Of a stretch of 64,000 bases of DNA, positions 1 to 9,362 are shown in pieces; positions within the stretch are counted from its first letter, which is position 1; each line of letters opens with the position of its first letter. Under the pieces are notes generated by a model. It made no database searches. It was not told the DNA's origin and saw only the letters and a program-made list of their open reading frames with translations. The translations under genes were made by a program, and so were the position numbers. The stretch is from NCBI RefSeq assembly GCF_052119705.1, contig NZ_JBGQOP010000014.1:24099-88098 (forward strand), given 5' to 3'. The DNA comes from Oceanimonas sp052119705 (GTDB lineage: Bacteria; Pseudomonadota; Gammaproteobacteria; Enterobacterales; Aeromonadaceae).

Positions 1-105
1 GATAATCCATTAACTGCTGAGTGTCCAAGGCATAATGTCAAACTCATTTGAAGCTGTCCAACCTAATAAACACCGTTTAGAGAATGCCGAATCTCCGCTG
101 TTGAT

Positions 106-351
106 TTACTCTTCGCGGGCGATCACGACCTGACTAAAACCTAACTTAACAAAGTATTCTTCCCGAAAATCTTTCATGGTTTTACGGTCGTTGCGGCAGA
201 CATTGGCCAGCTGATTTTCCATGCGATGAAATTCCGCTAAATCTACGCCCTCTGCTAAGGCGATAGCGTCATACACGCTGTGGTGTTTGTCGTTCGCATA
301 CCCGATTTCTTTTTGTAGGTTGCGATAGAGGTAAGTAATACGATAAGCCAT
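106..351 (-). CDS. small conserved-looking hypothetical protein, 81 aa
   Basis: I do not recognise this protein. It reads as a soluble, charged 81-residue polypeptide (starts MAYRITYLYR, ends VVIAREE) with no membrane segment, signal peptide or Cys motif. The frame stays open 19 codons further upstream. I chose the ATG at 351 because an AAAGG Shine-Dalgarno lies about 8 nt before it and no such site precedes the earlier ATG at 408. It is transcribed away from the gene at 567, so the 352-566 gap should hold divergent promoters. No function is assigned. Confidence 0.6.
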   Translation of the reverse strand: MAYRITYLYRNLQKEIGYANDKHHSVYDAIALAEGVDLAEFHRMENQLANVCRNDRKTMKDFREEYFVKLGFSQVVIAREE

Positions 352-566
352 GGGAAAACCTTTGAGCAAAACACTATTGTCCCTGCATCCGCGAAGCGAC
401 TCAAGCATTGCTTAAGCGAGCGGCGCCATTGTACTCACCACCTAAGGCTCAGCATTAGCTTGAGCGAGCTCACAACTGAGCCAAGGGATTTGTATCTGGC
501 CAAGATATGGCATACTAAAATACGTTAACCTACTGTCATTATTAATTTTTGTGGAGTAAGCCGCCT

Positions 567-1991
567 GTGATCAGCGTTGAGCGTAAAGATGGTTTTTCTC
601 TCAAAATATCCCGTATTCTGCGCGAGGCTACCGAGCACAAATTTGATATTTATTTTTTTGTGCCCGGCGAGCTGGGCCTCAACACTAAAGTGGTACCAGA
701 AGAGGAGTTTTACCACAATGCCATTCATGTGCAGCGCACCTACTTTAGTGATCGCCCCTATTTACCCTTAGTCCACAGCCGGCTGGCGCGCCGCGGCGAG
801 CTGTCGTCGGAGCAATATCGCTTAAGCCTCAGTTTGTATGCCTATCAATATGCCATCGGTCTTGAGCAGTCTTGCCATGAGTTACGCAACGAAAAAGACG
901 GCACTAATCAGACCAACATCGAAGAGCTGATAGCCCTAACCCAAGATATATTACGCCGCTTGCGTCGTAATAAGCCTGAAGATCCAACATTACGTAAGTA
1001 TTACGCCAATATCGACAACTACTTATCTTGGTTTACCGAGCAAAGATTATTGTCATTGGTGGCACACTTGCCACGCAGCGGTGATTATAAAACAGTCAAA
1101 GGCCTATTGCTGGAAGTCTGTGATAGCGAGTATGCACACCGCAATCAACAACAATACAACTCTAATTACACCACAGAAGCGCTGTCGCGTATTTCAAATA
1201 AGATGCGCCTGTTACGTCGCTTAATTGAATATCCTGTGACCTTAAAAGAAAAAACCCGCGAGCTGGGCGGCGGCGAAGAAAAAGCCCTTAAAGCCGGCGT
1301 CACCGCCGTGGTGATGACTGCCATGTCATTAGCGGTATTTGAGGTACGAGAAACCTTAGGCAGTATTTCGTTGTTGGTGATTTTAACGCTGGCACTGTTG
1401 TATGCGCTGCGCGAAGTCTTTAAAGATGACTTGCGTAATACCTTGTGGCGCTGGCTGCGCAAAGGTCGCCCTAAATGGCGACGCCAATATTTCGATGTGC
1501 ACAGCAATCAAGTGGTCGGTCGCCAATTAGAATGGTTTGACTATCGCAAACCCGCGAGGCTCAGCGAGGAGATCCTCAACGCGCGCCGAGCCAACATTAG
1601 CCAAAAAGAAGAAATCATCATGCATTACGGCAGTCACTCGCGCATGCTGCCGATCCGTTTCTTAAGCGGCTATGAGCAAACCCGTGAAACCTTGCAGCTG
1701 GACTTAACTTTACTCTCTAAGCTGATGGAAAAGGGTTCCCATCACGTATACCAATTAAAAGAAGGTCAGGTATCGCGCCATGCGGTAGAAAAACGCTACC
1801 TCATCAACTTAGTCACCCGCGAAATTCAAGGCCAAAAACCGCCGGTGATCCAGCGCTGGAAGCTGGTGATGAGTCGTTCAAAAATCGTAGAAATAGAAGA
1901 AATAATACGCCCCGGTACCACTAAAGCCGCGACCGAAACTCAACCGTCATCAGCCAGTACCGAAGAAAACAGAGCAAGCGCCGAGGGTTAG
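567..1991 (+). CDS. unrecognised protein with a central two-helix membrane hairpin, 474 aa
   Basis: A long hydrophilic N-terminal region (about residues 1-235) is followed by two adjacent hydrophobic segments (about 241-259 and 266-283), then a basic stretch rich in Arg, Lys and Trp and a further soluble region of about 180 residues ending in a Ser/Thr/Glu-rich tail. This implies an inner-membrane hairpin with both large domains on the same side, probably cytoplasmic because positive charge flanks the helices. I place the start at GTG 567, with GGAG at 553-556; an in-frame TTG at 549 has no ribosome site. It appears monocistronic. I see no enzymatic motif and do not assign a function. Confidence 0.7.
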   Translation: MISVERKDGFSLKISRILREATEHKFDIYFFVPGELGLNTKVVPEEEFYHNAIHVQRTYFSDRPYLPLVHSRLARRGELSSEQYRLSLSLYAYQYAIGLEQSCHELRNEKDGTNQTNIEELIALTQDILRRLRRNKPEDPTLRKYYANIDNYLSWFTEQRLLSLVAHLPRSGDYKTVKGLLLEVCDSEYAHRNQQQYNSNYTTEALSRISNKMRLLRRLIEYPVTLKEKTRELGGGEEKALKAGVTAVVMTAMSLAVFEVRETLGSISLLVILTLALLYALREVFKDDLRNTLWRWLRKGRPKWRRQYFDVHSNQVVGRQLEWFDYRKPARLSEEILNARRANISQKEEIIMHYGSHSRMLPIRFLSGYEQTRETLQLDLTLLSKLMEKGSHHVYQLKEGQVSRHAVEKRYLINLVTREIQGQKPPVIQRWKLVMSRSKIVEIEEIIRPGTTKAATETQPSSASTEENRASAEG

Positions 1992-2496
1992 CAAATGGTG
2001 ATTAGCAACAGTTACCTCTGCTAAGTAGATCGGTACAACAGATGTGGAAATGAAAAAAATATTTTTTGCCACGGAAGAACACGGAACTCACGGACGCAGT
2101 CCACGTGCGACAAGCGCCCAAAAGCCTTTGATGGATAAGAGCTACTTTCAGATCTGATCACTATTTTTCAGTGGATTCCGTGGCAAAAAGTCTTTCGTTT
2201 TTAAAGAGCAAACTAACCAGAAAACTCCACAGAAGTGATGAGTTATTACTCAATCATTATAATGTAAATTTTTCCTTCCTTTATTCGCCATTTTTCTTCA
2301 TTAACAACTGCTAGATATTAGATTTCAAAATTCACAGAGTTTTTTATCCCGTCATTTTCATCAAGCTCTAGTATTAACGTTTTTATCACCGTATTAAGTA
2401 AGCACTGTGCTCTGCCCAACAAATAGCACATTAAGTATTTGCGCTCCTATCACTAAGTCCCCATGATAACCGTATCATCATTGCCTGTGAGCGAGA
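1992..2496. other. intergenic region: repeat copy A, then AT-rich promoter DNA
   Basis: About 505 bp without a gene. The first half holds a long palindromic repeat (2063-2255). The second half (about 2256-2496) is strongly AT-rich with no hairpin followed by a T-run, and probably carries the promoter of the diguanylate cyclase gene. No convincing RNA gene or operator is visible. Confidence 0.5.
2063..2255. repeat. CCACGGAA-type palindromic intergenic repeat, copy A
   Basis: Left arm TTTTTGCCACGGAA and right arm TTCCGTGGCAAAAA (ending about 2189) are reverse complements and can form a long imperfect hairpin. The body between them, and about 65 bp after the right arm, is nearly identical to copy B at 12381-12570. 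Five more diverged copies (C-G) share only the arms. Confidence 0.85.
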
Positions 2497-3990
2497 ATGG
2501 ACTCTGTCTCTGTATTAACCGTCACTCGGCGTCTTCTGGCTTTTTTTCGGCTCACCAGCTATCCCGTGTGGGCAGGCCTATTACTATTACTGCTACTAGT
2601 CCAGCAGTTGAAAACGACGGCAACTCACGTGCCGCTCACCGTGACCGAGCAGGCTTATATTAGCGCGCACCCTGTATTGTCGGTGTGTGTAGATCCGGAC
2701 TGGTTACCTTTTGAAGGCATAGATAACAACCAACAGCACGTCGGCATTATTGCTGACTTACTGCCACTGGTGGCGAGCAAAGCTGGATTACAGATACAGT
2801 TGCACCCCACCAAGAGTTGGGAAGAAAGCCTGCTCGCTTCAAAAAGTGGCCAATGCTTGGCCCTCAGTGCACTTAATCAAACTCCAGAGCGCGAACAATG
2901 GCTGATCTTCACCGAGCCGCTGCTAGAAGATCCCAATGTGTTGATCACGCGTGACGATCATCCTTTTATCTCCGATATCGCCAGTCTTAACAATAAAACC
3001 ATTGCCTTGCCAAGCGGCACCGCCATGGCCGAATTGTTCGCTCGGGACTTTCCTAATCTCACCATTGTTTATACGGATTCCGAGACACAAGCGATGCAAA
3101 TGGTGTCCGATGGCAAAGTGGATCTGACGCTGCGATCCCTCATTATTGCGGCACACACCATTAAAAATGCCGGCTGGTACAATCTAAAAGTGTCGGGCCA
3201 AGTGCCCGGCTACAGTAATCAGTTGCGTATTGGCATTTCTCAATCGGAACAAACGCTGCGCACTATTCTTAACCACGGCATAGCGGCTCTTAGCGAGCAA
3301 GAGCGGCAACAAATCATGGATCGCTACTTGAGTCTGCAAGTCGTGTCAGAGGTGGTGACCGACTACACCTTAGCTTACGGGCTAGGCATATTACTGCTGG
3401 CCGTGATCGGCACTAGCCTGTTTTGGATGCGCCGCCTTAGTGCCCTAAACCAGCAGCTTAGCGTGATGGCGCAAACCGATGCGCTCACCCAACTAACTAA
3501 TAGACACGGTTTAAATTTAACCCTAGAAAAGGATCTAGAGCGTGCACAACGCTACCAGCACCCACTCTCGGTAATGATGATAGATATTGACCATTTTAAG
3601 CGAGTGAACGATCAATATGGCCATCTCACGGGCGATAAAGTACTGGTGGCATGCAGCCAGCTTTTAAAAGATAACCTGCGTAAATCCGATATTATTTGTC
3701 GTTGGGGTGGAGAAGAGTTTTTGGTGCTCTGTTTCGAAACCTCTCAAGAACAAGCTGCCCACTTAGCCGAGTTGTTACTGGAAAAAGTACGCCAGCATCA
3801 TTTTCCTGAGGTAGATAGCGTGACCATGAGTGCCGGTGTCACTCAGGCCATGGCCACAGATAATCCAGAAACCTTGACCCAACGGGCAGATACACTGCTC
3901 TACCAAGCGAAAAATAATGGCAGAAACCAAGTGTGTGTGGACAGTGGCATAGCTGACCTGCAACCGCACACTCCCGCAACAAGCGCGTAA
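2497..3990 (+). CDS. membrane diguanylate cyclase with periplasmic solute-binding sensor domain
   Basis: Predicted to make cyclic di-GMP from two GTP in response to a periplasmic ligand. The 497-residue protein has an N-terminal membrane segment (about 23-36), a periplasmic SBP_bac_3-like domain (about 55-280), a second membrane helix (about 291-311) and a C-terminal GGDEF domain (about 325-485). The active-site motif is GGEEF (404-408), a functional variant. An RxxD inhibitory site (RKSD, 395-398) lies exactly five residues upstream, so product inhibition is expected. No EAL or HD-GYP domain is present. Ribosome site is weak. Ligand unknown; the fold resembles amino-acid binding proteins. 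It stands alone. Confidence 0.92.
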   Translation: MDSVSVLTVTRRLLAFFRLTSYPVWAGLLLLLLLVQQLKTTATHVPLTVTEQAYISAHPVLSVCVDPDWLPFEGIDNNQQHVGIIADLLPLVASKAGLQIQLHPTKSWEESLLASKSGQCLALSALNQTPEREQWLIFTEPLLEDPNVLITRDDHPFISDIASLNNKTIALPSGTAMAELFARDFPNLTIVYTDSETQAMQMVSDGKVDLTLRSLIIAAHTIKNAGWYNLKVSGQVPGYSNQLRIGISQSEQTLRTILNHGIAALSEQERQQIMDRYLSLQVVSEVVTDYTLAYGLGILLLAVIGTSLFWMRRLSALNQQLSVMAQTDALTQLTNRHGLNLTLEKDLERAQRYQHPLSVMMIDIDHFKRVNDQYGHLTGDKVLVACSQLLKDNLRKSDIICRWGGEEFLVLCFETSQEQAAHLAELLLEKVRQHHFPEVDSVTMSAGVTQAMATDNPETLTQRADTLLYQAKNNGRNQVCVDSGIADLQPHTPATSA

Positions 3991-4183
3991 TGAGCATCAT
4001 AGGCGCACAATTAATGCCCTAAACCACAGAATTTACTCAAGCCTCTTAAGTGTTAGGGGCTATCTGTCATACAATGGCGTCCGTGTATTCACTGCAGCGC
4101 TATCCCTTTGCCACGACTCAGCTTTAAGTCGCGTGCCACTAGCCGCTGCCTCCTCCATGTTTAAGCAGGGAAAGAGCGAAATA

Positions 4184-6415
4184 ATGACCACTAAAAAATC
4201 GACCATAGTTTATACCTTGACCGACGAAGCGCCGGCCTTGGCCACCTACTCTTTGCTGCCAATAGTGCGCACCTTTGCCAACAGCGCCGGCATTGACGTG
4301 ACCTTAAGCGATATCTCTTTGGCGAGCCGTATTTTGGCCGCCTTCCCCGAGTACCTAACCGAAGCCCAGCGTGTCACAGATGGCTTAAATGCCTTAGGTG
4401 AGCTGACCCAAGACCCACACGCCAATATCATTAAGCTGCCTAACATCAGCGCTTCTGTGCCCCAGCTGCGCGCCTGTATAGCCGAGCTGCAAGGCCAAGG
4501 CTTTGCCATTCCTAACCTGCCAGAAGAAGCCAAAACCGAGGCAGAAAAATCCGCTCTTGAGCGCTACTCGCGCATCATCGGCAGTGCCGTCAACCCAGTA
4601 TTGCGCCAAGGTAACTCAGACCGTCGCGCACCGGCAGCCGTTAAAGCGTTCGTGCGTAAATATCCACACTCCATGGGCAAGTGGAGCAAGGCTTCTCGCT
4701 CTCATGCAGATTATATGAAAGGCGGCGATTTCTTCTCTAGCGAACAGTCTGTGACCTTGGATAAGGCACAAACAGTACGCATCGAGTTCGTCGATAAAGC
4801 CGGTAAGGTGACCGTTAAAAAATCCTTACCGATGCAGCAAGATGAAGTGCTAGATGGCATGTTTATGAGCGCCAAGGCATTGTCGCGCTTTTTTGAGCGC
4901 ACGCTCAAAGACTGTAAAGACACAGGTGTAATGTGGTCGCTGCACGTAAAAGCCACCATGATGAAGGTGTCGCACCCCATCGTATTTGGCCATGCGGTAA
5001 AAGTGTTTTATCGTGACGTGTTTGAAAAGTACGGCGAGCTGTTTGACGAGCTGGGCGTGAACCCCAATAACGGCATGAGCAGCGTGCTGGAAAAAATTAA
5101 GGCGTTGCCCCAGTCGACCCAAGAAGAAATTGAGCGCGCCATTCACGACTGCTACGAGCATAGGCCTAAAATGGCCATGGTTGATTCAGTGAAAGGCATT
5201 ACCAACCTGCACGTGCCAAGTGATGTGATAGTGGACGCGTCAATGCCGGCCATGATCCGCAGCTCAGGCAAGATGTGGGCTCGCGATGGCAAGCTCAAAG
5301 ACACCAAGGCGGTGATGCCAGAAAGTACCTATGCCCGCATCTATCAAGAAGTAATCAACTTCTGTAAGACCAACGGTGCCTTCGACCCTGTGACTATGGG
5401 CTCGGTACCGAACGTTGGCTTAATGGCGATGAAGGCCGAAGAATATGGCTCTCACGACAAGACTTTTGAGCTGACCGAAGACGGCACCATGCGCATTGTC
5501 GCCGAAGACGGTACCCTGCTGATGCAACATGACGTGGAAAAAGGTGACATTTGGCGCGCCTGCCAAACCAAAGACGCAGCAGTACGCGACTGGGTAAAAC
5601 TGGCAGTGACGCGCGCTCGCCAGTCTAATACCCCAGCCGTGTTCTGGTTAGATGCAGATCGCGCTCATGACAATGAGCTGCGTAAAAAAGTAGAACTTTA
5701 CTTGCAAGATCATGACTTGAACGGGCTAGATATTCAGATCATGTCTTACAACGAAGCGATCCGTTTCTCAATGGAACGCATCATTCGCGGCCTAGACACC
5801 ATTTCCGTGACCGGTAACGTGCTGCGCGACTACCTCACCGACTTGTTCCCTATTCTAGAGCTGGGCACCTCCGCCAAGATGCTGTCTATCGTGCCTATGT
5901 TGGCCGGTGGCGGCATGTACGAAACCGGTGCTGGCGGTTCAGCACCTAAGCACGTGCAGCAGCTGTTAGAAGAAAATCACCTGCGTTGGGATTCATTAGG
6001 AGAGTTCTTAGCGCTGGCCGTGTCATTAGAAGAGCTGGGCATTAAAGAAGGCAATGCCAAGGCCAAAGTCTTGGCTAAGTACTTGGACAAGGCCACAGAG
6101 CTGCTGCTGGATAACGGCAAGTCACCCTCACGCAAAGCCGGTGAATTGGACAACCGTGGTAGCCATTTCTACTTGAGCTTGTACTGGGCCGAGCTGTTGG
6201 CCGCGCAAACCGAAGACGCCGAGCTGGCCGCACACTTTGCACCATTGGCAAAAGCCTTGAGTGATAATGAGCAGCAGATAGTAAACGAGCTCAATCAAGT
6301 ACAAGGTTCAGCTGCGCCATTGAGTGGTTATTACCATATGGACGCCGCCGCGTTAAACAAGGTAATGCGCCCCAGTAACACCTTTAATCAAACACTGGCT
6401 AGCTTAAAAAAATAA
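4184..6415 (+). CDS. icd: isocitrate dehydrogenase (NADP), monomeric type
   Basis: Oxidative decarboxylation of isocitrate to 2-oxoglutarate with NADP in the TCA cycle. At 743 residues it matches the roughly 740-residue monomeric IDH family (as in Vibrio, Azotobacter and Corynebacterium) and is unrelated in length to the 415-residue dimeric E. coli enzyme. Family-like segments include STIVYTLTDEAPALATYSLLP at the N terminus and NNGMSSVLEKI and GTSAKMLSIVP further in. I start it at ATG 4184, preceded by a purine-rich AGGGAAAGAGCG site; an upstream in-frame ATG at 4133 would add 17 unsupported residues. A strong terminator follows. No dimeric icd is seen in this window. Confidence 0.95.
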   Translation: MTTKKSTIVYTLTDEAPALATYSLLPIVRTFANSAGIDVTLSDISLASRILAAFPEYLTEAQRVTDGLNALGELTQDPHANIIKLPNISASVPQLRACIAELQGQGFAIPNLPEEAKTEAEKSALERYSRIIGSAVNPVLRQGNSDRRAPAAVKAFVRKYPHSMGKWSKASRSHADYMKGGDFFSSEQSVTLDKAQTVRIEFVDKAGKVTVKKSLPMQQDEVLDGMFMSAKALSRFFERTLKDCKDTGVMWSLHVKATMMKVSHPIVFGHAVKVFYRDVFEKYGELFDELGVNPNNGMSSVLEKIKALPQSTQEEIERAIHDCYEHRPKMAMVDSVKGITNLHVPSDVIVDASMPAMIRSSGKMWARDGKLKDTKAVMPESTYARIYQEVINFCKTNGAFDPVTMGSVPNVGLMAMKAEEYGSHDKTFELTEDGTMRIVAEDGTLLMQHDVEKGDIWRACQTKDAAVRDWVKLAVTRARQSNTPAVFWLDADRAHDNELRKKVELYLQDHDLNGLDIQIMSYNEAIRFSMERIIRGLDTISVTGNVLRDYLTDLFPILELGTSAKMLSIVPMLAGGGMYETGAGGSAPKHVQQLLEENHLRWDSLGEFLALAVSLEELGIKEGNAKAKVLAKYLDKATELLLDNGKSPSRKAGELDNRGSHFYLSLYWAELLAAQTEDAELAAHFAPLAKALSDNEQQIVNELNQVQGSAAPLSGYYHMDAAALNKVMRPSNTFNQTLASLKK

Positions 6416-6470
6416 GCGCCTAGTTCGGTTAGTCACATTCGGTTAATAACGCGCTGTTAATAACAATCAA

Positions 6471-6496
6471 AACCCAGCCTCGGCTGGGTTTTTTTT
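6471..6496 (+). terminator. Rho-independent terminator of icd
   Basis: The stem AACCCAGCC / GGCTGGGTT with a 2-nt TC core is followed by a run of T residues, 55 bp after the icd stop codon. Confidence 0.9.
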
Positions 6497-6801
6497 AAGC
6501 TAGATGAGAGGTGAAACGGCGGGCGCATAAGCACGTTTGATCACCATCATTATTTGCTCCTTCAGGAGCTAGCCTAATGAGCTTTTGCTACAGCCAAACA
6601 GCTCGCCCAAAATGGGCGCTATGTTTAAGGTTGGCCAGCATTTCAGCCCGGCAACCTGTTAAACTCTCACCCGTTCAGACACTTGAGCCTACGCTTAAGG
6701 TCAGTAAAAATATTTTTCCCGTGCGGCGCTTAAGTGAATAATCGCCAAACACCCAACACTTAATCGGAATTTATTACCTAGTTAACACAGGAATATCGTT
6801 T
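6497..6801. other. intergenic region upstream of the MipA-like gene
   Basis: About 305 bp. It contains two short hairpins (GCTCC-TTCA-GGAGC near 6556 and CGCCC-AAAAT-GGGCG near 6605) without T-runs, and one TTGAT-N4-ATCAT motif at 6537-6550 that resembles an FNR/Anr box with one mismatch. That motif is about 250 bp from the next start, so its meaning is doubtful. Nothing else is recognised. Confidence 0.35.
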
Positions 6802-7557
6802 ATGTCTCGCTCACTCGTTTACACCTTAATTTTGACGCCTCTGCTCGCCGCTCCGGCGCTGGCAGCATCGCCTTGGAATGGCAGTATCGGCGTTGGCGCA
6901 ACACTCGCACCAGATTATTTAGGCAGTGATGATTATAAGAGCCGCCTCACCCCGGACTTTAATATTAAATACGGCGATCTGGCTTATTTAAACTGGCGCG
7001 ACGGTTTAGGCATTAATGCGGTCCGCACCCAAAACTGGACATTATCGCCCTTTATTGGTTATCACATCGGCCGAAAAAATACCGGTGATTTAAGCAGCTT
7101 TGATAGAGTCGATGACGGCTTAACCGCCGGCGCTAAGCTCACCTACCGCCCTAATCAATGGGCCTATAGCCTAAAAGCAGAAACACCTTTTACCGGTGAT
7201 GTAGACGGTTACAAGCTGACCTTACGGGCTGATTGGCGCGACCAAATTGCACCCAAGTGGTCTGTGGGCGTAAGCCCAAGCTTGGTATACAGCAGCTCAG
7301 AATGGACTCAGGACATGTTTAGTGTATCGGCCCGAGATGCAGCTCGCAGTGGTATCGAGCAGTATGATGCGAGCTCTGGTTATTGGCGTTTGGGGTTAGC
7401 CGGCAGCGTCACTTATCAATTTGCCACCGACTGGTCACTGACCGGTATCGCCGGTATTACCCAGTTAACGGGCGACGCCAAAGACAGCTCAATCGTGCGC
7501 CAAGTGGGTTCGGCCAGCCAAACCTTAACCGGTGTGGTACTCAGCTATCAGTTTTAA
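6802..7557 (+). CDS. MipA/OmpV family outer-membrane protein
   Basis: A 251-residue secreted protein with a signal peptide ending ALA-ASPW near residue 22. Alternating hydrophobic/polar strands rich in Gly, Tyr and Trp follow, ending in a C-terminal Phe (LSYQF), as in outer-membrane beta-barrels. The N-terminal pattern with GVGATLAPDYLGSDDYK matches the MipA/OmpV family, whose members scaffold murein hydrolases (MipA) or act as porin-like antigens (OmpV). The start ATG is preceded by CAGGAAT. Substrate or partner cannot be told from sequence. It converges on norR, with a shared terminator between them. Confidence 0.88.
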   Translation: MSRSLVYTLILTPLLAAPALAASPWNGSIGVGATLAPDYLGSDDYKSRLTPDFNIKYGDLAYLNWRDGLGINAVRTQNWTLSPFIGYHIGRKNTGDLSSFDRVDDGLTAGAKLTYRPNQWAYSLKAETPFTGDVDGYKLTLRADWRDQIAPKWSVGVSPSLVYSSSEWTQDMFSVSARDAARSGIEQYDASSGYWRLGLAGSVTYQFATDWSLTGIAGITQLTGDAKDSSIVRQVGSASQTLTGVVLSYQF

Positions 7558-7614
7558 GCTCGGCGACCAGTGTTAAGCTCGAACAAATAAGGCAAGGCGT
7601 CGCTTAAATAAAGA

Positions 7615-7650
7615 ATCGGCCGCACCCATAAGGTTGCGGCCGATTTTTTT
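7615..7650. terminator. bidirectional terminator between mipA-like gene and norR
   Basis: A perfect stem, ATCGGCCGCA / TGCGGCCGAT, has T residues on the plus side and a weaker T/A-rich flank on the minus side. It sits between convergent genes. Confidence 0.85.
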
Positions 7651-7675
7651 GTTTACGGTTCACCGTCTTCTGTAC

Positions 7676-9262
7676 TCAGTCTTTCAAGCCTAAGCGCTTA
7701 GCCAACTTATGCAGATTACTCGAGTCCACTTCCAGCATGCGGGCGGCTTGCGCCCAGTTGCCCTTGCTGTGCGCTAAGGCCAGCTCGACGGCTTGCCGTT
7801 GTGCTTGCGCGGTGGCCAGTTGCAGACTAATAGCCGGGCCGCTTTTATCAATGACAGATTCGCTATGGCTAACCGTATTGACATCGTAAGCAGACAGGTT
7901 TGCCTCTCCTCCCCCATTACCCTCCAAGGCGCAGACGTTAATTGAGCCCAGCGCCAAGTCTAATAACTCGGGTTCCAAGGTAATAATATCTTCGCGCACC
8001 GCGCCTTGACTGATGGCCTTGATCGCCGCCCGGCTGATCACATGCTCCAATTCCCGCACATTACCCGGCCAACTGTACTGGCATAAGGCCTGCTCCGATG
8101 CCTGCGACAAGCGCAAACTGCGCACCCCTAAGCGAGTACGATTCAGCTCTAAAAAATGCCCCGCTAATACCAACACATCGCGGCCACGCGCGCGCAGCGG
8201 CGGTATCGGCACCGGATACACAGAAAGGCGATGATACAAGTCCGCCCTAAAATGCCCTTCGCGTACGCTATCGGGTAAGTGGCGGTTAGTGGCGGCAATC
8301 ACCCGCACATCCACCTTGCGCGGCGTATCTTCACCGAGGCGCTGAATTTCACCATTTTGCAGGGTGCGCAATAACTTAGCCTGAATACTCAGCGGCAGCT
8401 CGCCCACTTCATCCAAAAACAAGGTGCCGCCATCCGCCGCTTCAAAGCGCCCCGCTCGCGCGTGATGCGCCCCCGAGAAGGCTCCTTTTACATGACCAAA
8501 TAATTCACTCTCGGCCAACGACTCCGGCAAGGCGGCGCAATTCACCTGCACTAACGGCTGGTGGCGACGACGAGATAACTGATGCAGTCGATGAGCAAAC
8601 AAGTCTTTACCCACGCCAGTTTCTCCGGTGAGCAGCACGGGTAATTCGGAATCCGCCACCACTGCTAGCTCGCGCAGCAAGCCTTTAAGGCCGCTACTTT
8701 GACCCAAAATAAGGCTTTGCCGTTGATCGCTTTCTTGCTCGGGTGCATCTTGGCGTACCAATCTTAAACTGCGAACTTCTTGCTCGAGGCGCGTCATGCG
8801 AATCGCCGCCGCTACCGCCAGCGCCAAGCGCTGTAAGTAGTCTTTAGCGTCGCCATCAAAGGTGCCGGCCCGCGGTGCATCTAAGGTAAGCGCCCCCCAC
8901 AAGACGCCCTCTACATACAGGCTGATGCCCATGCAGTCGTGCACATGCAAGGCTTGCCCAGCCTTGTGCTCTAACAGACCGTCATAAGGATCCGCAAGTG
9001 TGGAATCTGGCGCAAAGGAAACCGTGCCACGCTTGGCCAAAATAGCCGCCAATCTGGGATGTTTGGCCACCACAAAACGCCGACCTATGGCCTCTTGTAC
9101 TAAGCCGTCGAGAGCCACAGGGCTGAGTGCATCTTCTTCTAAGCGCAGTAAACACACGGCACCCGCACCAAAAAACTCACGCAAGGTGCGCACTAAACTT
9201 TGTAGTCGCACCGCGCTGGGTAAGTCTGCGGTTAAGTCCGCCAGTAAGATCTCATATAGCAC
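7676..9262 (-). CDS. norR: NO-responsive sigma-54-dependent activator NorR
   Basis: Senses nitric oxide and activates sigma-54 transcription of the divergent norA-norB operon. It has an N-terminal GAF domain (about 20-155) with the residues proposed to hold the non-haem iron in E. coli NorR conserved (D91, D94, H108, C110, D128). An AAA+ domain follows (Walker A GETGVGKD 213-220, Walker B LFLDEVGE 281-288), then a Fis-type HTH ending NLHKLAKRLGLKD like E. coli NorR. The sigma-54 contact loop reads GAFSGA (260-265) rather than the near-invariant GAFTGA. Start is GTG 9262, the only good start before an in-frame stop; AAGGT lies about 12 nt upstream. The first NorR box lies 2 bp from this codon, which suggests autorepression. 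Confidence 0.95.
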   Translation of the reverse strand: MLYEILLADLTADLPSAVRLQSLVRTLREFFGAGAVCLLRLEEDALSPVALDGLVQEAIGRRFVVAKHPRLAAILAKRGTVSFAPDSTLADPYDGLLEHKAGQALHVHDCMGISLYVEGVLWGALTLDAPRAGTFDGDAKDYLQRLALAVAAAIRMTRLEQEVRSLRLVRQDAPEQESDQRQSLILGQSSGLKGLLRELAVVADSELPVLLTGETGVGKDLFAHRLHQLSRRRHQPLVQVNCAALPESLAESELFGHVKGAFSGAHHARAGRFEAADGGTLFLDEVGELPLSIQAKLLRTLQNGEIQRLGEDTPRKVDVRVIAATNRHLPDSVREGHFRADLYHRLSVYPVPIPPLRARGRDVLVLAGHFLELNRTRLGVRSLRLSQASEQALCQYSWPGNVRELEHVISRAAIKAISQGAVREDIITLEPELLDLALGSINVCALEGNGGGEANLSAYDVNTVSHSESVIDKSGPAISLQLATAQAQRQAVELALAHSKGNWAQAARMLEVDSSNLHKLAKRLGLKD

Positions 9263-9264
9263 AG

Positions 9265-9322
9265 GGTATTTTTTACCTTAACAGGGTTTAAAAGACCTTA
9301 ATGGAACAGGGTTATATTTACC
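9265..9322 (+). promoter_or_regulatory. three NorR-binding boxes (enhancer) between norR and norAB
   Basis: Three 13-bp sites of form GGT-N7-ACC lie at 9265-9277, 9285-9297 and 9310-9322, each containing the GT-N7-AC core known for NorR. Centre spacings are 20 and 25 bp. In E. coli three such sites upstream of norVW are needed for NorR oligomer assembly; the same arrangement is seen here. The first box also covers the norR translation start region. Confidence 0.9.
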
Positions 9323-9344
9323 ATCACTTTATTAAAACAAACAA

Positions 9345-9357
9345 TATCAACAACTTA
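9345..9357 (+). promoter_or_regulatory. IHF-binding site in the norAB promoter
   Basis: TATCAACAACTTA fits the IHF consensus WATCAANNNNTTR at every defined position and lies between the NorR enhancer and the sigma-54 promoter, where DNA bending is expected. Confidence 0.75.
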
Positions 9358-9362
9358 AAATA

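Noticed and set aside
1..105. 3' end of a gene entering from the left edge
   Set aside because: No open frame with recognisable protein sequence reaches the window start on either strand; nothing can be assigned.
6537..6550. FNR/Anr-like box TTGATCACCATCAT
   Set aside because: One mismatch to the consensus, but about 250 bp from the next start and with no matching promoter elements; could be chance.
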